DNA of 64,000 nucleotides from positions 1,086,709 through 1,150,708 of the forward strand of contig VYZB01000134.1 in NCBI GenBank assembly GCA_013397455.1, written 5' to 3'. The notes under the pieces are model-generated. The model saw only the letters and a list, made by a program, of their open reading frames with translations, was not told where the DNA came from and did no database searches. The DNA is from Crotophaga sulcirostris. Its lineage: Eukaryota > Chordata > Aves > Cuculiformes > Crotophagidae. Within the stretch, counting starts at the first letter, position 1. Every line of letters starts with the position of its first letter. The position numbers were made by a program, and so were the translations under genes. Positions 39,365-52,400 of the stretch are shown here, one piece after another.

Positions 39365-39446
39365 GACGAAGATCCCATTTGTCTTAGTGCTGCACAAATA
39401 CAAATGAAACCAGTCTACCTTTCAAAAAGTTTATAATCCAAAGAGA
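39365..39446 (-). mobile_element. Old amniote interspersed-repeat fragment
   Basis: The string of words GATCCCATTTGTCTTAGTGC, TGCACAAATACAAA, AGTTTATAATCCAAAGAG follows, with substitutions, a repeat seen widely in reptiles and mammals ('CCCATTGTGCTAGG-GCTGTAC...AGAGCTTACAATC'). I recognise the pattern but cannot name the family or orient it with certainty. High divergence suggests great age. Confidence 0.4.
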
Positions 39447-42355
39447 AGCAAAGCGATTGCAAGGAGATGCAGATGGGGCAGCCCACAGTGCATGTGATTA
39501 GGTGACGGTTTTGGTCAGTGCCATAAAGATAACGTGCTGCACATCAACCCAGTGGTGTCTAAGGAAGTTGTGGGTTTTGTTGCAAAGGGAAGTTGGAAGA
39601 AGGGATTTGGTGGGGAAGGCAGTGAGGTTTTTTTGTGGGTACTCCTCTCACAGATTCAATGCAGTGTGGGAGAAAGCACACAGGCGTTCACTAGCAAAGT
39701 AACAACTGGCCAGTGATGGCTGAAAGGAAAAAAGTGCTACAGGAGTGACACTAAACCCCAGCCTTTGGACTGTGAAGCTGATGGAGATAGAAATGCTTCA
39801 GCAGGGAGCAACACAGATGAGGATCTACCTGGGGCAACTGATATTACACTTTTTCTGATAAAGTGTTTGAAATGTAACTAATTTTACTGTATCTGTGATC
39901 TTTAAAATTTGAATGGGATCTTTAATGAACAGTTGTTGCAGGGCATCATCAGTTTATGGACTTTAATATCTGGAATATAGTATAATCTACATTATTCCAT
40001 TAAATCTCTCTCAGATTTCAAGCTGGGCTTGAGGCTACTGCACTTGAATTACCAAAATGTATACAAACTGGAAAGTTAAAAAAAAAAGGATCAATCAGAT
40101 CACAATGATAATGTCTTTGTTCAAATCTACTATGAGGATAAGGAAAATTTCCTTTTAAACAAAGGATCAGATTGGTTTCTTATGAAAACAAATGATTTAG
40201 AAAAACAAGGTTAGAATGCCACCTGGGGGCTTATATTGCCATCACACTCCACTTAGGATCAGAGAAGTTTGTCATCTCTACTGTCAAATTAAAAAAAAGT
40301 TCACTCCATTTTCTTCACAAAGTACAGTTTGACTTTTAGGAACTCATGAAAGTGCTCTTCCATTTTATGGTACTTGCTTCCTTAGTCCTTTAGCAGGAAC
40401 ATAATAGAAGAAATGGGCACTGAAGAAGGAAACCAATTTGCTTTGCAAAGAGGATATGGCTCAATGTAGGAGACTGCTTCTTTTCACAAATATATGTAAA
40501 CTAAACACAAGATACACAAAACAAAGCATATTTATTCACAATATGCAGTAGAATAGAAAACTCTAGGTTACGTCAGCCATATGAAGGCCACAGAGTTTGT
40601 GGAGGCAGAAAAGTGATCGTTGAAGCAGAAAAAAAACTGTGTAATGCAGCAAATAAAAGCATTAAAAAATGGAAATAACAGACCACATTTCTAATCCATT
40701 AAATTAGTATAAAGGTAAGTTTTTCTTTCCCTATAAGTTAGGATATTGCAAACCCAGTTTGGCAAAAATGAGAATTAACCTGAATCTTTGCCAGAAATTA
40801 CAACTAAATACAAATTCTTCCTGTTAGAAATGTGAGGGCAACCTCTCCCTCTATTAGTATTCATCTGCACTTTTGGTGAGTGACTTTATGATTTAGACCA
40901 GATAGGAGAACTTGATATGCATTTTGCACACTTAGATGTTAAATCTAAAGCCAAGGGGAGACAGGTAATTCCATTTCCTTGAGAATTTTACCAAGTCACC
41001 ATTTAGTTTTCCTTTAGTCAGGAACAATGTGATACCCTTCTCTATCCCTTTCCAGGCTCTTGAAATTTTCCGTAAAGGCACAGATGGGAGCACTGCACTA
41101 CCTGACTCCACCTCAGCTTATGTGATGAGCTGTATCGCAGTCATAAGACCTCAAAGCACTCAGATACCATAATACTTACATACTGGATCCTTCCATCAAG
41201 TGAACTGCTCCAGGGCCAAAGACCTGGGAACTTGGCTGCCCTACTGCACGCTCCTTGTGTCAAGGTGAAACACAAAAGACATCCATCTCTAGGGGCAGAG
41301 TTATTGTGTATTTGCCTATATATTGGATCACCTGATCATCAGAGGAAAAAAGGCAGCACGCAAAACAGACCCCACATAACTGGGCTACATGAGTTTCTAA
41401 TGTAGTTTCGAGGGTAACTGAAACTATTGACTGGCAGGGATGACAAAGGCTTTTCTTGCAGCCCCCAAAATCTAGTAAAATGCAAAATTATTTATTTGCA
41501 TTTATGAATCTGATTCCATGCACTCCTTTGGCCCACAGGCAACTCCAGCAGCTCTTGATGGAAGCAACCAATCCCTTCTTCAGTGGGGAAACATTTTTGC
41601 TCTGATACAACACTGTGGTTGGTACTGCAGAAACTCTCTCATGATACATACAGTCAAGTTAACTACCACCTGTGGTTGAACTTCCATTCCCTACCAAGTT
41701 CTCTGTGGAATTTAGATCCAGGCTTACCTAAATGAAGCTAATATGCCAGGCTTAGCACAACTTGGACTCAGGAGAGGAAGGGAAACTCAATGCGTTTGGG
41801 TGGCATTGCTGGATGATCTCTTGTCTCCCCTCCCAAACCTCTGCATGCTGATGGTTAAATATGAGACATGGTGGTATGACAAAACACATCGAATCATTGA
41901 AGGAATGCCCCCAAGTTGCCCTGGCCTACCACAGCCACCTTAAGCTGGTGAGTGCCACAGGGTCTATTTTTTTCTCAGTGCTTTTAGTCACCTTCTGTCA
42001 CTAAGTGAGCTGCTTAGGCAGCCTGGCCTCAAGCACCAGAACCATGCAAGCTGTGTTATCCACCATCACCCAGGGCCACGCTGTATCTCTAAGAGGGCCT
42101 ATAGGTTGAAAGGAATAACTTCTCTGCAAGAATTATGGGTGTGTGTATATTTGTATCACTCACCAGACACAGGAAATGCAAGTTCAGCCACTTCCTAAGA
42201 AGGTGTATTTGTTACCTGTGTCTGCTCAAGAATTGGGTTTGTGAACCCTTTTAGACTAGGTTTTGTGATCTTGTTCCCTGTGCGCCTAAAATTAAAAAGC
42301 ACTGCCAAAATCATTGTGTTGAGCACAGAAGAGGAGCAGGACTGTGAACTACATG
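39447..42355. other. Intergenic, no feature recognised
   Basis: About 2.9 kb upstream of the WDR41 promoter without a supported gene or repeat. The frame at 41743-41943 shows no domain. Confidence 0.55.
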
Positions 42356-42359
42356 AAGT

Positions 42360-42480
42360 TGTTTGCCTGGTCTAGTGGGAGGTGTCCCTGCCCATGGCTG
42401 GGGGGGTTGGAACAGGATGATCTTTAAGGTGCCTTCCAACCCGAACTGTTCTACGATTCTGTGATTCTGTGATTCTATGT
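42360..42480 (+). mobile_element. CR1 LINE 3' end with ATTCTGTG tail
   Basis: The terminal 120 bases of a CR1 retroposon in sense orientation: 'GCCTGGTCTAGTGGGAGG', 'TGTCCCTGCCCATGG', a G-run, 'GGTGCCTTCCAACCC' and then the bird CR1 tail of GATTCTGT/GATTCTAT octamers (42451-42480). It belongs to a different subfamily from the other copies here, which end in ACTGTG-type tails. It lies about 310 bases upstream of the WDR41 CpG island. Confidence 0.95.
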
Positions 42481-42794
42481 TGTGTAGCCCTATGATGTGG
42501 CCTCGTTTGTATTTCTTTCTCCATCCCAACAAGGAGATTGCAGACCTAACGGAGGTTCAGTGAAGGACAATGAAAACAGCCACAGCCAAGGGAGATTTTG
42601 TTTATACACGAAAATATTGCGGTCGTTTAACTTCGGGAAAAAGACAAGACAGTCACAAGAAAATTTTAATAATTGGAGCATAAATTCCAGGTGAAACTGG
42701 AAGACAGCAGGCAAAAAGCTAGTCAACTCTTTATTTGTCCATTATACGGAATTAACACGCTCAGCAGCCAAACTCGCCCATAAGATGATCTGAA

Positions 42795-43440
42795 CAAGCC
42801 CCGCCCACCGCCCCTCGCAGCGCCCGATGGCGGCGGCGCGACACGCACTCGGCGATCGACTGCTCAGGCCGCTCTCGGCCCCGCCCGCTGGCGGGCTGCT
42901 CTCCGCGCGGAGTTCGATTAAGGAGGCCTTTCCCGGCGCGGGAGCCATTGCCCCGCTCTGTCCCTTCGGGCGGGGGGCGGTGCGCGGCGGCCGCGGGGCA
43001 GAGCCAGGGGCGCCGGTGGTGCTCGCGATGCTGCGGTGGCTGATCGGTGGCGGCCGGGAGCCGCAGGGCCTGGCGGAGGTGAGGCGGCGTGCGGAAGGGG
43101 GCAGAGCAGCTGGTGGCGGGAGGCGGGGCCGGGAGGAGCGCTGGGCCCGCCGGCGGGGCACGGGGCGGCCCGGTGTCCCCTCAGCCCGGGGCCCCCCACA
43201 GGGCAGGGGTCCCCGTGCGGACAGCGGCCCTCGGGCAGCACGGCAGCAGAGGGGGCCGCGGGGAGCCTTGGGTGCGGGCTGGAGCGCTGTGAGCAAGGGC
43301 GAGGCTGGGCAGCGGCACTGCCGCTGGGATGGGGGTGCTGTCCCGGGGCAGCGCGGCTGGGCCCTGCGCGCCGGCCCTTCGGGGTTAGCCGGCAGCCCGT
43401 GAGGCTTTACGGCTGTCATCTCAGCCGCCGTGGAAGAGGA
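42795..43440 (+). promoter_or_regulatory. WDR41: WDR41 CpG-island promoter
   Basis: A sharp rise in GC and CpG density starts at about 42795 and ends near 43440, enclosing WDR41 exon 1. GC boxes (CCCCGCCC and relatives) occur at 42799-42817 and 42881-42890. At 42825-42835 GATGGCGGCGG matches the YY1-type initiator-proximal element found just downstream of many CpG-island start sites. No TATA box is seen. Together this suggests a dispersed, TATA-less housekeeping promoter with transcription starting near 42810-42830. The start position is inferred, not mapped. Confidence 0.8.
43028..43078 (+). CDS. WDR41: WDR41 exon 1 coding part
   Basis: Seventeen codons, 'MLRWLIGGGREPQGLAE', identical to my recollection of the human N-terminus. 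The donor GTGAGG starts at 43079, phase 0. The ATG has G at -3 and C at +4. This short N-terminal segment precedes the propeller and, by family knowledge, packs against SMCR8. Intron 1 is about 3.8 kb. Confidence 0.95.
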
Positions 43441-46400
43441 AGAGGGGAGGGGTTAAAAATACAGAAGAGCGAGCGACAAAACCCCCAAGCTGAGCTTGGC
43501 CGGGAGCTGAAGGGCCTGCGAGCCGTCCCTGTCAGGAGTGCCCCGGCATCCTCCCTCCTGCTCAGAACGTTCTGAACGAGTGAAGGCTCTGTTGTATAGC
43601 TTGCGAGGATACAGAGCGAAAGTTATAGGCAGTAAGTAGTTATTTTTGTGGCCTACTTGTAGTTTGTGGTAGTTTTCTAGCATTTCTTCTCAGTTTCCAA
43701 TCCATAAATAAACTGGGCCTATGTAGTGGACTGAACACTGATGTCCTTCCTGATGCCTTTCTCGGAAAATGCATTTACTCAGTTTGAAGGACAGGTTATT
43801 TGGATTTTTCTTGACTCTGAGGCTCTGCTGAAGTTGTCAACCTGGACTTAACAAGAGTTAATCAACATTGTTACCGGGCTCCTTACACTTGGTGCTTTTG
43901 TAATCTAGACAAATATGAAGAGGTAATTCCTTTCCAGCTGCTGTACATGAGGAAACCATGACAGTGTTGTGGTTGATCTCGAATGCCAGTAGTTGGTGGA
44001 AATTTGAGCCTGTACCAGTTCAGAATGATGCTGTCTGGGAATGCCTCTGACCTTTGTCATCCGTCAAAATGTTGATTGTATTGCAGTCATATTTAGCAAG
44101 TGTGTGTGCAGTTGTTTTAAAAAGGAAGATGGGAAATATGCAGCAGCTTTCTAACATGTACTAGAAAACTATGTGGGTGTGTACCCTTCTCCAAATTGAA
44201 GCTCTGGCTGTGACTTAATTATACTGTAATTTAATAAAGCATGAACATGAGTCAAGATGTAGTCCAGTTCTTCCATTCTACCATTTGTAGCTTGGTTAAA
44301 TGTGATCTGCAGGATGTTTCTTCCCATTGTTACTACTGGTTTGCTGAATGGTGGTGATCATTTTGCTTCTCTGTGGAAAAGCTGAATAACAAGTATTGGT
44401 AAGGGTTAGTCTCCAAACTTTTTTTTTTCCTGCACTATGTCATATTGTTTCATCTAAAGATCATCTGTGTGATCATTAATTCTCTCTGTAATCTTTTTAA
44501 ATAGATAAGGAGGCCCATAGCAGTGTGTGGGCTCTGGACTTGATGGTGTTTGTTTTGTGTGTTATGGCTTCTACCAGTCATGTAAAGTCTGTGTGACATT
44601 GCAATGGGTGAATAGAGTAAACTTCTGGCAAAGCTGTCCTAAATTCATGAAATGTGAATTTCATCTTACCTATTTCTTTTTTTTCCTATGGAATTGAAAG
44701 TCATTTACATTTAAGCTCCTGAATCTCTTCAAGTGATGACCATGGTGTATGTCTTTAGCAGGGTGGCTCTGGTAAAGGGAGCCATCTGATGCAGTAGTGT
44801 CATGGTCCATATAAGCTAATTCATCATGCTCCGTGATACATGCATAAGTATATCTGTATACTTTTGTATCCATGTTTTTGGTGAATTCCATTAAAAAGTC
44901 CCATTTTTAAATGGTTCTGGTCAGAAGCTGAGATGAGTGTTGTGGGTTTTTTACTGATTATTATAGTGATGCTTACAAGTCCTTCATAAAACATGTGAAT
45001 TGGGAATGGATTCCATTAGCGTCGGCATCTAGCTTTCTGTTCTAAAAACTTGGTGTTTCTACAAGAGAGTTCAATTAATAGTTTATCCCAAAAATAGATT
45101 TTTTCAGAGAAATGATGCACACGTAACCCAATACTTCAGTAGATAATAATGCAGCTCTGAAGAGAGCACAGCTTGTTTTATGACAGTACTGGGGGAAAAA
45201 CTTGGTTGTTTATCCATAGTGCTTCATCAGAACTGTATGTTACAATATCCACAGACATTCTTAGAATTAAGAAGAAATAAGATTAGACATGTTGTTCAAA
45301 AGAAGTCGCGCTGTCTTGTACTGAATAGGAAGCAACAACAGAATATAGAATTGAGATATTAATGTTACAAATTTTGACTTTTTCAAAGTGGCGTTACATT
45401 TGTTTTGTGAATATATGTTTCCATTAGTAAATAAAAATGGAAATCTGCTGTCAATATAGTATTGCTAATGTCATCCAGTGATGCTGAGGTTTGCTTAGGA
45501 TTTTTAGAGCTCTAATTTTTTAGGAAGTGTTTTGGTTAGCTTTTGACAGCTGAACTCCCAAGTTTCTGTATTTGTCCAACTTTTCTTTATAACGTTGCAG
45601 ATTCTACTTGCATTATTTTGAATAGGAACTGCTATTCTCACATAATTGCATAAAATGAGGAACAGTTGCTTCATGAAATGCATCAGATAGCACAAAACCA
45701 AGATAAAATCACAGGAACTAGCATTTTGACAACCTCTTCATTTTAAAAATAAACACAAATTTCTTTCCCTATTTATTAACTTTGTCATTCTTAACTTCTA
45801 AGGAATAGTATCATAGTACCAATACAGAAGTAATAGGAAATAATTTATTATTCTTACAAGAAAATGTTGATGTTTCTGAGGCTAATATGTTTGTCTGTCA
45901 CATAGGATTACCTCTTCTATGTGCTGCATGTTGTACAGTGTTCAGTAATTTCTGTTTTACAGTGTGGGTTCTGTTGAAGTTTCCAAAGAAGAGACAATCC
46001 TGGAAGTAAGATGATATTGAATGTGGTGTAAAATAAATCTTGGAGGAGGAGAGTGCTGTCACTGAGTTACTATTGAAGCTGTTTAGGGTTGTTTGGGTTT
46101 TTTTGAATTACGTCTAGTAGAGAGTTGTTCCCGAACATGGAACCATAAATACAAAATAAGTTATATTGTATTAAAACAAGTACATGGTTGAGATTAGCAG
46201 AACTATTGTGCATTGAAACTGCAGTCCTATACAATATTTTGTTGACCCTGCCTGGTGATCAGCTTGGTCTGAGTGATTGATTGTTCTTTTAATTAATAGT
46301 CTTGTTGGGGGTAATTGCAGATGCTGTTTTATAAAATGATTAATCATTCTCTCCTTTTTTTTTTCTTTTTTTTTTTTCAGTGGTTTGCTTTGGTATTTGT

Positions 46401-49400
46401 CAGTAGAGTCCCAATGGATGATTTATATATTATGTAGGAGAACAGCATTTATTCTTATTTATCTTAAATATGTTGCTCCCACACAGGATTTTAAAATTGA
46501 ACGAGAGATGAAAGATATGAGAAGTTCACAGACCTCTTGGAAGAGATGGAATTTAATGAAAAAATGAATGTATGGTGAATTGAGTCATGAAGTTGGCTCC
46601 ACATGACAGCTCAGGACTAGTTTTTGTCTTGCTGTGTCATTGATTAAAGCAGTGCAAATGTTTTTGTTAAAGCAGAAAATGCTATATTGTAATTTAAAAT
46701 ACTTGCTACAGAGGGTATTATTTACTTGAAATAATAAGAAATTATTTTTTGTAATGACTTTCATTAAGGCAAAATGATATTTCAGAAACTTAATTTAACT
46801 TCAAACGTAATTATACATTCACACGAGTCACATTGTTAGCCGTTACAAAAAACTAATAAAGATTATTATGTCAGTACAAAATAACTTTAATTTCTTTTTT
46901 ATGATTTTTAGAAATCATCTGTACAGACAATTGGTGAAGAACAAATACAGAATCCTTACACGGAGCTCCTTGTGTTGAAAGGTCATCAAGATATAGTACG
47001 ATTTCTAGTGCAAATAGATGATTACAGGTATGAAATTGCATTTCAAATCCTTTCACAAAGTCCTTGGCCATACTTCCTAGAATATTTATGAAAATGTAGT
47101 AATATTTTTAATCCTGTCTTTTATTTTTGATGAGGGAGGGCAGGAAAAGCTTGGAGTTAGAAAAAGGCAAGGGATGAACACTCCCATTTCTTGGTATGTT
47201 ACTACATCTTTTGGCTTCTCTTGTAAGTTATACTTTCATGAGAAAATAATGGTAATGGAGTTAAGTTTCTTGGTTCAGATTAATTTGTTTGAAAGGAGTT
47301 CCTTTAGTTAACTCAGCCCTTCTTTTGCAGGCTGTTCCTGGGTTTAACATTCCTTGCTGTACACGCATACATACACTTTCTCCCAGGAAAATATGCAGTG
47401 TTCTGAGTGGATGCATACGCTTCATGTCTTTTTAATTTGAGGATAGCTGTTATTTCACATTTGGGTTCTACAAAAAACCATGGTAGACTCCTACAGGTAT
47501 ACAGCAGCAGTAGTAGTACATGACATTCCCAACAATATTGAATGTTGCTGTTCCTTTCTTTCCAATCTTTTGTTATACTTTCTTCTGAAACTTTAGTGCT
47601 TAATTTGCTAGAGCTTCAGTTAATGCAATTTTTTCCCAACTTCTCAAATTTTCACTTTATTCAGAATTACTAATTAGTAAAATTCAACATATGCCTAATC
47701 CCTACATTATGTATCTCCTCCAAATTGATCTAATTCAGCTTCCTGTATTTCTTCTTTGAAACCTGACAGTTCCTTTGTTTCTCTCCTCCAATTTTTAGCT
47801 TTGTACAGGTTTTTTATATTTTCCCTGACAGTCTTTATCTGCTCTGTTCTTAGTTCCTCGTAGATAGGTCCAACTTTATGGTGAAATCTGAGGATAGTAC
47901 TACCTAAAAACTTCAAAACTGGTTATGAAGCAGAGACAAAGTCACTGCATTTACCTTTGTCACCTTGGAAGTGTGACTGAGAGAATGAATTATGATGGTT
48001 CTGCATTATGACCTGGCTTATATCCTGGTTTTGTCTAAATTAGCCTTGCATGTTCTCTAATTTAACTTAATCTTGCAAAAGAGAAAATATTTGTCTGCTT
48101 TAAAAGTAAAGTTGTGAATCCTTTAGTTGATAATAAGCGTAGTGACTCTTGGCTGATGTGGAGAATTAACTAGAAAACAGTTAGAACTAAGAATGTTAGT
48201 AATAGGCAAGAGCCTCTCTGTTAAGGACCTATAGTAGTTTTAATCTTTTATGGATTAGGCACAGAAGGGGATTTCTAATATATTCATCAATACTCTACAC
48301 AGAGTTAACACGGGTAATAGTTTGGCTTGTATTTTGCAAGGTACAGCAGGTGTTTTGTGAAGGAAGGTTCTCCTTCCCTATGCACACTGATCAGGCAGGT
48401 GGTCTCATCCAAATTTGGAATGCCTGCAGAATCTTATTTTCTAACAGTTTTGTAAGTGTGNNNNNNNNNNNNNNNNNNNNNNNNNNNNNNNNNNNNNNNN
48501 NNNNNNNNNNNNNNNNNTATCAGAAAAGTTATATGTATTACCATAAAACTTATTTTTCTACATTATAGTAATCCACCAGAAGATTCCTATAAAAATAGAG
48601 AATGTTCTGGCATTTTTTTCAGTCCCCAGCCCCTCAAACAGGTTATTATAATAACCTTTCCTCAAAGTACGTTTTTCCAAAAACACATACTCAATAAATG
48701 TAAATTGTCCTTATAGAAGTATCAGAGTATTCTTAGATTGCAGGCACTGTCTTGATGCAAAGAAATCTTTTACCATTTTGGGCTGCATTGTATGGTAGCA
48801 GGTAAATTATTGAAGCTAAATTAATGATGATCAGTGTAAAACTAAAGTCTGGATGGCCACATTGAAGGTAGGTTATGAAGCAGTATATGGATAAGAAGTA
48901 AGTTATATGGCTGGTTAATATGCTGAGAGTTTGAGGAGTTTAATAGAGTCGCTTCACTGGACAGTAATTCTAAGGTTTTATTTATCAAGAATATGGTAGT
49001 TTCTGGATTGTTAAACAGCTGATAATATTTTTCACTTCATTCTTTTCAATAAAATTAGTATTGTTGCTCAGCTTCTGAAATGTTTTTATTTAGTTTCTGC
49101 AGCTATTCCATTGTGTGCTTTTTGTCAATTGTTGTAAGCCAAGTTTCACGCTTCAGGTCTTTAGATAATATCACCTTACTGAGAATTTTGCAGAAGGATT
49201 TTCTTGTTTTCTCAGTGGCTCAGCTAAAACCAGTGAGTGGAAAATTTTCTCAGATTGGTTTTTGAAGATACTAAATAAATCCTGTATAAATGTAACAGAA
49301 AGCTGTGGGTTTTTTTCTTCTTTTCTCTTGTATTTTTTTAACACCAAGTGAGGGTCGTATTGATTGGAAGATCACTAAAGAAGGCTAAGCCTCAGCAAGA

Positions 49401-52400
49401 GCTTTCCAAAAAATGGGCTGAGGTAAAATTACATGTAATACTCTAGCATTTGACACATTAAACTAAACAGAGTTCATAACACATTTTAAGAATAGCTTCT
49501 TCTGTTGCTCATTTGACCATTCTTTGCTCCTTCAGGAAACAGACAAGGTTATAGATGATGGTGATCATGACGGGAAAAGAACCAGGTGACCCACAAATCT
49601 CCACCTTGGTAAACAGAATGTAGCTGTAGGATAACTGACTGTATAACATACCTTTATATTTAAACAGGAATCCTGTTTGGAAGATGAGGAAAATATGCAA
49701 CAGCAGTCTATTGAACTTCTGTGTTAGTGAATTACACTCATGTCTTCTTTCAAACACCAGTTTTCTCCCCAGAATTTTGTTCAAGTGACACACAGCTCCG
49801 CTATTACTGAAGAAACTAATTGGAATTTAAAGGGTTATTGATTAATTGTGAGAGTCTTATTATTTTAAATTCTTGACATGTGACAAAACAAGGCATAGTA
49901 GAACTAAAAGACAACTAAAACTAAGAAATTAATGTCATCAGAGGCATGCGTGGAAGGTTGTTATTTTTCTCTAATTTTTGAAAGAAGGGACTCGATAGGA
50001 TATAATATAATGAAAAGTATGAAGAAAATAGAATTTACACTTTTTTTTACTATAATAGAATAAACCAGGAGGTTATGTGGAAGAAAGACGGGAAAACACC
50101 CTGTGGCTTTATACCTGAAAACTTATTCTGTTAGCGAGTTTCATAAGCATCGTAACTGCAAAGAGGCTAAAAGAAAGGACATGTGTAGTTAATGAAACCA
50201 TTCGCGGTTGGTAACAGAAAAAAAATCAGAAGTGATGTAGCCTCTCTTCTTCATTACCTTTTTACACATAGTACAAATCTTAGTTCTCGAAATATTACTG
50301 TTTAACCCTTGGTGAAGGCTTGAAAAAGAAGAAAAAATTAGAAGATAGGTACGTTTGCAAGTAATACTTGAAAACAGTTTTCTGTGAAAGGCCTTACTTC
50401 TGTTTTAGGCTTTCTCAACTTGTAGTATGTGTCTGCGTGGATAATTTGGATGTGCGCTTCAGCTACAGTGTAGCTGTGGTGGTGATAAGGTGCAAAACTG
50501 GGGAGATAGATATTCACTCTAGTCTAGGGAAAAAGACTGAATTTAGATCAGACTCTGTTAGTATGAGATTAATATGCTAATATGAACCTGTTTTTTCCTC
50601 ATACGGTTTGTCTTCTTCCTGGATTTTAGCAGAAGTCCAATTTGGCAACTTAAAGGCACTTCCCTTAGGAGTTCTTTTAAGCCACATTTTAAAGTATCAT
50701 GAAAAATACTGGGTTCTCTTAGCCCTGGGCAGCACTCAGATGAGTGGTTTTTAAGTTATTAGATGTCTTGCAACTAGCTGGCTCTGCCTAACAGCATTTG
50801 AGTTCACTGTCTTTTCAGGTACAAGATCTCATATTTTTAAACAATAGGAGAATTGATTCTGTGATATGGCATTCTATTTATAATAGCATGTATTGGAACT
50901 CTGTAAGTTTGTTCTTAAGTATATGTTGATTAACACCTATTTAAATATACTGTCTTCACTTTATGAACTGTAATTGGGATTTATGAATACGTGTTTATTC
51001 TTTAAAGCTGGAGTCAGATATGTCTTGTAAATATTTTTCTTATGTAACTGCTTACTGCTTTTCCACTACATTATGTTATATTGAAGTTTTCACACCTTTT
51101 TTTCTTTTTTTTTTAGGTTTGCATCTGCAGGAGATGATGGAATAATATTTCTATGGGATGCTCAGGTTAGCTCATTTTTTGGGAGTAGCTTGTGTGCCGT
51201 GGAGAGGGTAGAAGTTTGGGAGAGCAGTTAGACATGTGTAGTAGTGAAAAAGCAGAATAAATAAGAATTGCTGCAGAGCTACTGTTTGAAAATGTGAAGG
51301 TGGAGGGATTCTGTCAAATCTTAGTTCACAAAGGAGAGCTGCAGAAGTAAGTTATGTGAACTCAAAAGAGCAAGTTTTAAAAGTTTGTATGTTTTGAGAA
51401 GTCAGTGATTTTGGAGAGGTTTGAGATGAAACGATGATCTAGAAAGCAGAAGTGTGTATGAACTTGTGGCTTTAATTCTTCTTTTAAACCATTTTCAGTG
51501 TTTACTGTAAACACTGAAGCGTTGACTAGTAACTCAACAAATACATATCAAGGTCCCAATCTTGCCAAGATTTTTATATATACTTTATTTTTTAAGTATG
51601 TTTCAGTGGCTCTATTAGCAGTATCTATATGTAGTTGTCACGGTCCACTCGGTGGACTCGTGATGGTTCGTTTACCATGATCTCGAAGCGCAAAGAAATC
51701 AAGTGGCGACCCAACGCCCAGGGGTTATATTTCAATCAAACAATGCAACTTTATTGTTTTGCCTGTAAAACGGCACGTGATAGACAGAGTGATGTAAAGG
51801 GAAAGAAAAGGTAAAGTAAAAGAGAGAGAGGAAAGAGGATAGTAGCTACCACCACGGGTCCAAAGGCGTCACGATGGTCCCAGGTCCCAGACAGCGTCCT
51901 GCCGGTCCCTCGTCGTGAATTCTTTTGGTGGGAAGATCTCAACACAGTTCAGTTAGGATCCATCTTTTATGCTGTTCTCCACTCACCTCGCACCTCCTCT
52001 CCCTCGTGGACTGAGTCCAATCTCCGCCTTGATTTCGCAATCAAGGCTTAACTGCGCAGGCCCCAAAAGTTCTCGCTCAGCTTGCCAGAACTTACCTGCG
52101 CCTGTGCCACCTCGTGTTCAGGGGTCTCTTCAAGACCCTCTGAGCACTTCTGCGCATGCTCTTTTTCGTTGGCAAGGAGACAGGGCGAGTTTGCTGATGC
52201 TAGACAGCAGCCATGCGGCCTTGTCAGTCCAGTACTGGGCATCAGAGTGCAGCGTTCCCCGTATCACACAGTTCTCTTTCCCAGGGCTTTTGCTTCTTGG
52301 TTTCTCTCCAAGTTCTCTGATGGCGATGTTGAGACAAATACTATTCTTCGGACCGACTTTTACAGTAGTATAACTGATTAGAGTAAATGGAGAGCTATCA

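Larger units (their letters stand above)
51636..52364 (-). mobile_element. Endogenous retrovirus solo LTR
   Basis: A 729-bp element that begins TG and ends CA on both strands and is bounded by identical 5-bp duplications, so both ends are defined to the base. It is far richer in GC than its intron. On the minus strand, in order, are a TATA-like CATAAAAGA box (51963-51971), an AATAAA signal (51750-51755) followed by GTTGCATTG, and a closing 'GTGGACCGTGACA'-type end. U3, R and U5 therefore run right to left, antisense to WDR41. No internal retroviral sequence is present, so the provirus was lost by LTR-LTR recombination. Five-base duplications fit an ERV1/ERVK- or ERVL-type integrase; I do not assign the subfamily. 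A short inverted repeat (GTCCAC-TCG-GTGGAC) lies near the left end. Confidence 0.9.

Noticed and set aside
42742..43419. 225-codon minus-strand frame over the CpG island
   Set aside because: It is the reverse complement of the WDR41 promoter and exon 1; Pro/Ala/Arg-rich composition is what GC-rich DNA gives in any frame. No domain is visible.
46355..46574. Strong acceptor-like T tract plus CAG with a possible exon after it
   Set aside because: Spliced to exon 1 (phase 0) it meets a stop within about 20 codons, and the human gene has no segment between exons 1 and 2. Treated as a cryptic acceptor.
48350..48716. Frames crossing the N gap
   Set aside because: They are open only because N bases cannot form stops.
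51969..52373. 134-codon frame inside the LTR
   Set aside because: The frame runs opposite to LTR sense, crosses the LTR end into the duplication, and has no domain. LTRs do not normally encode proteins of this sort.
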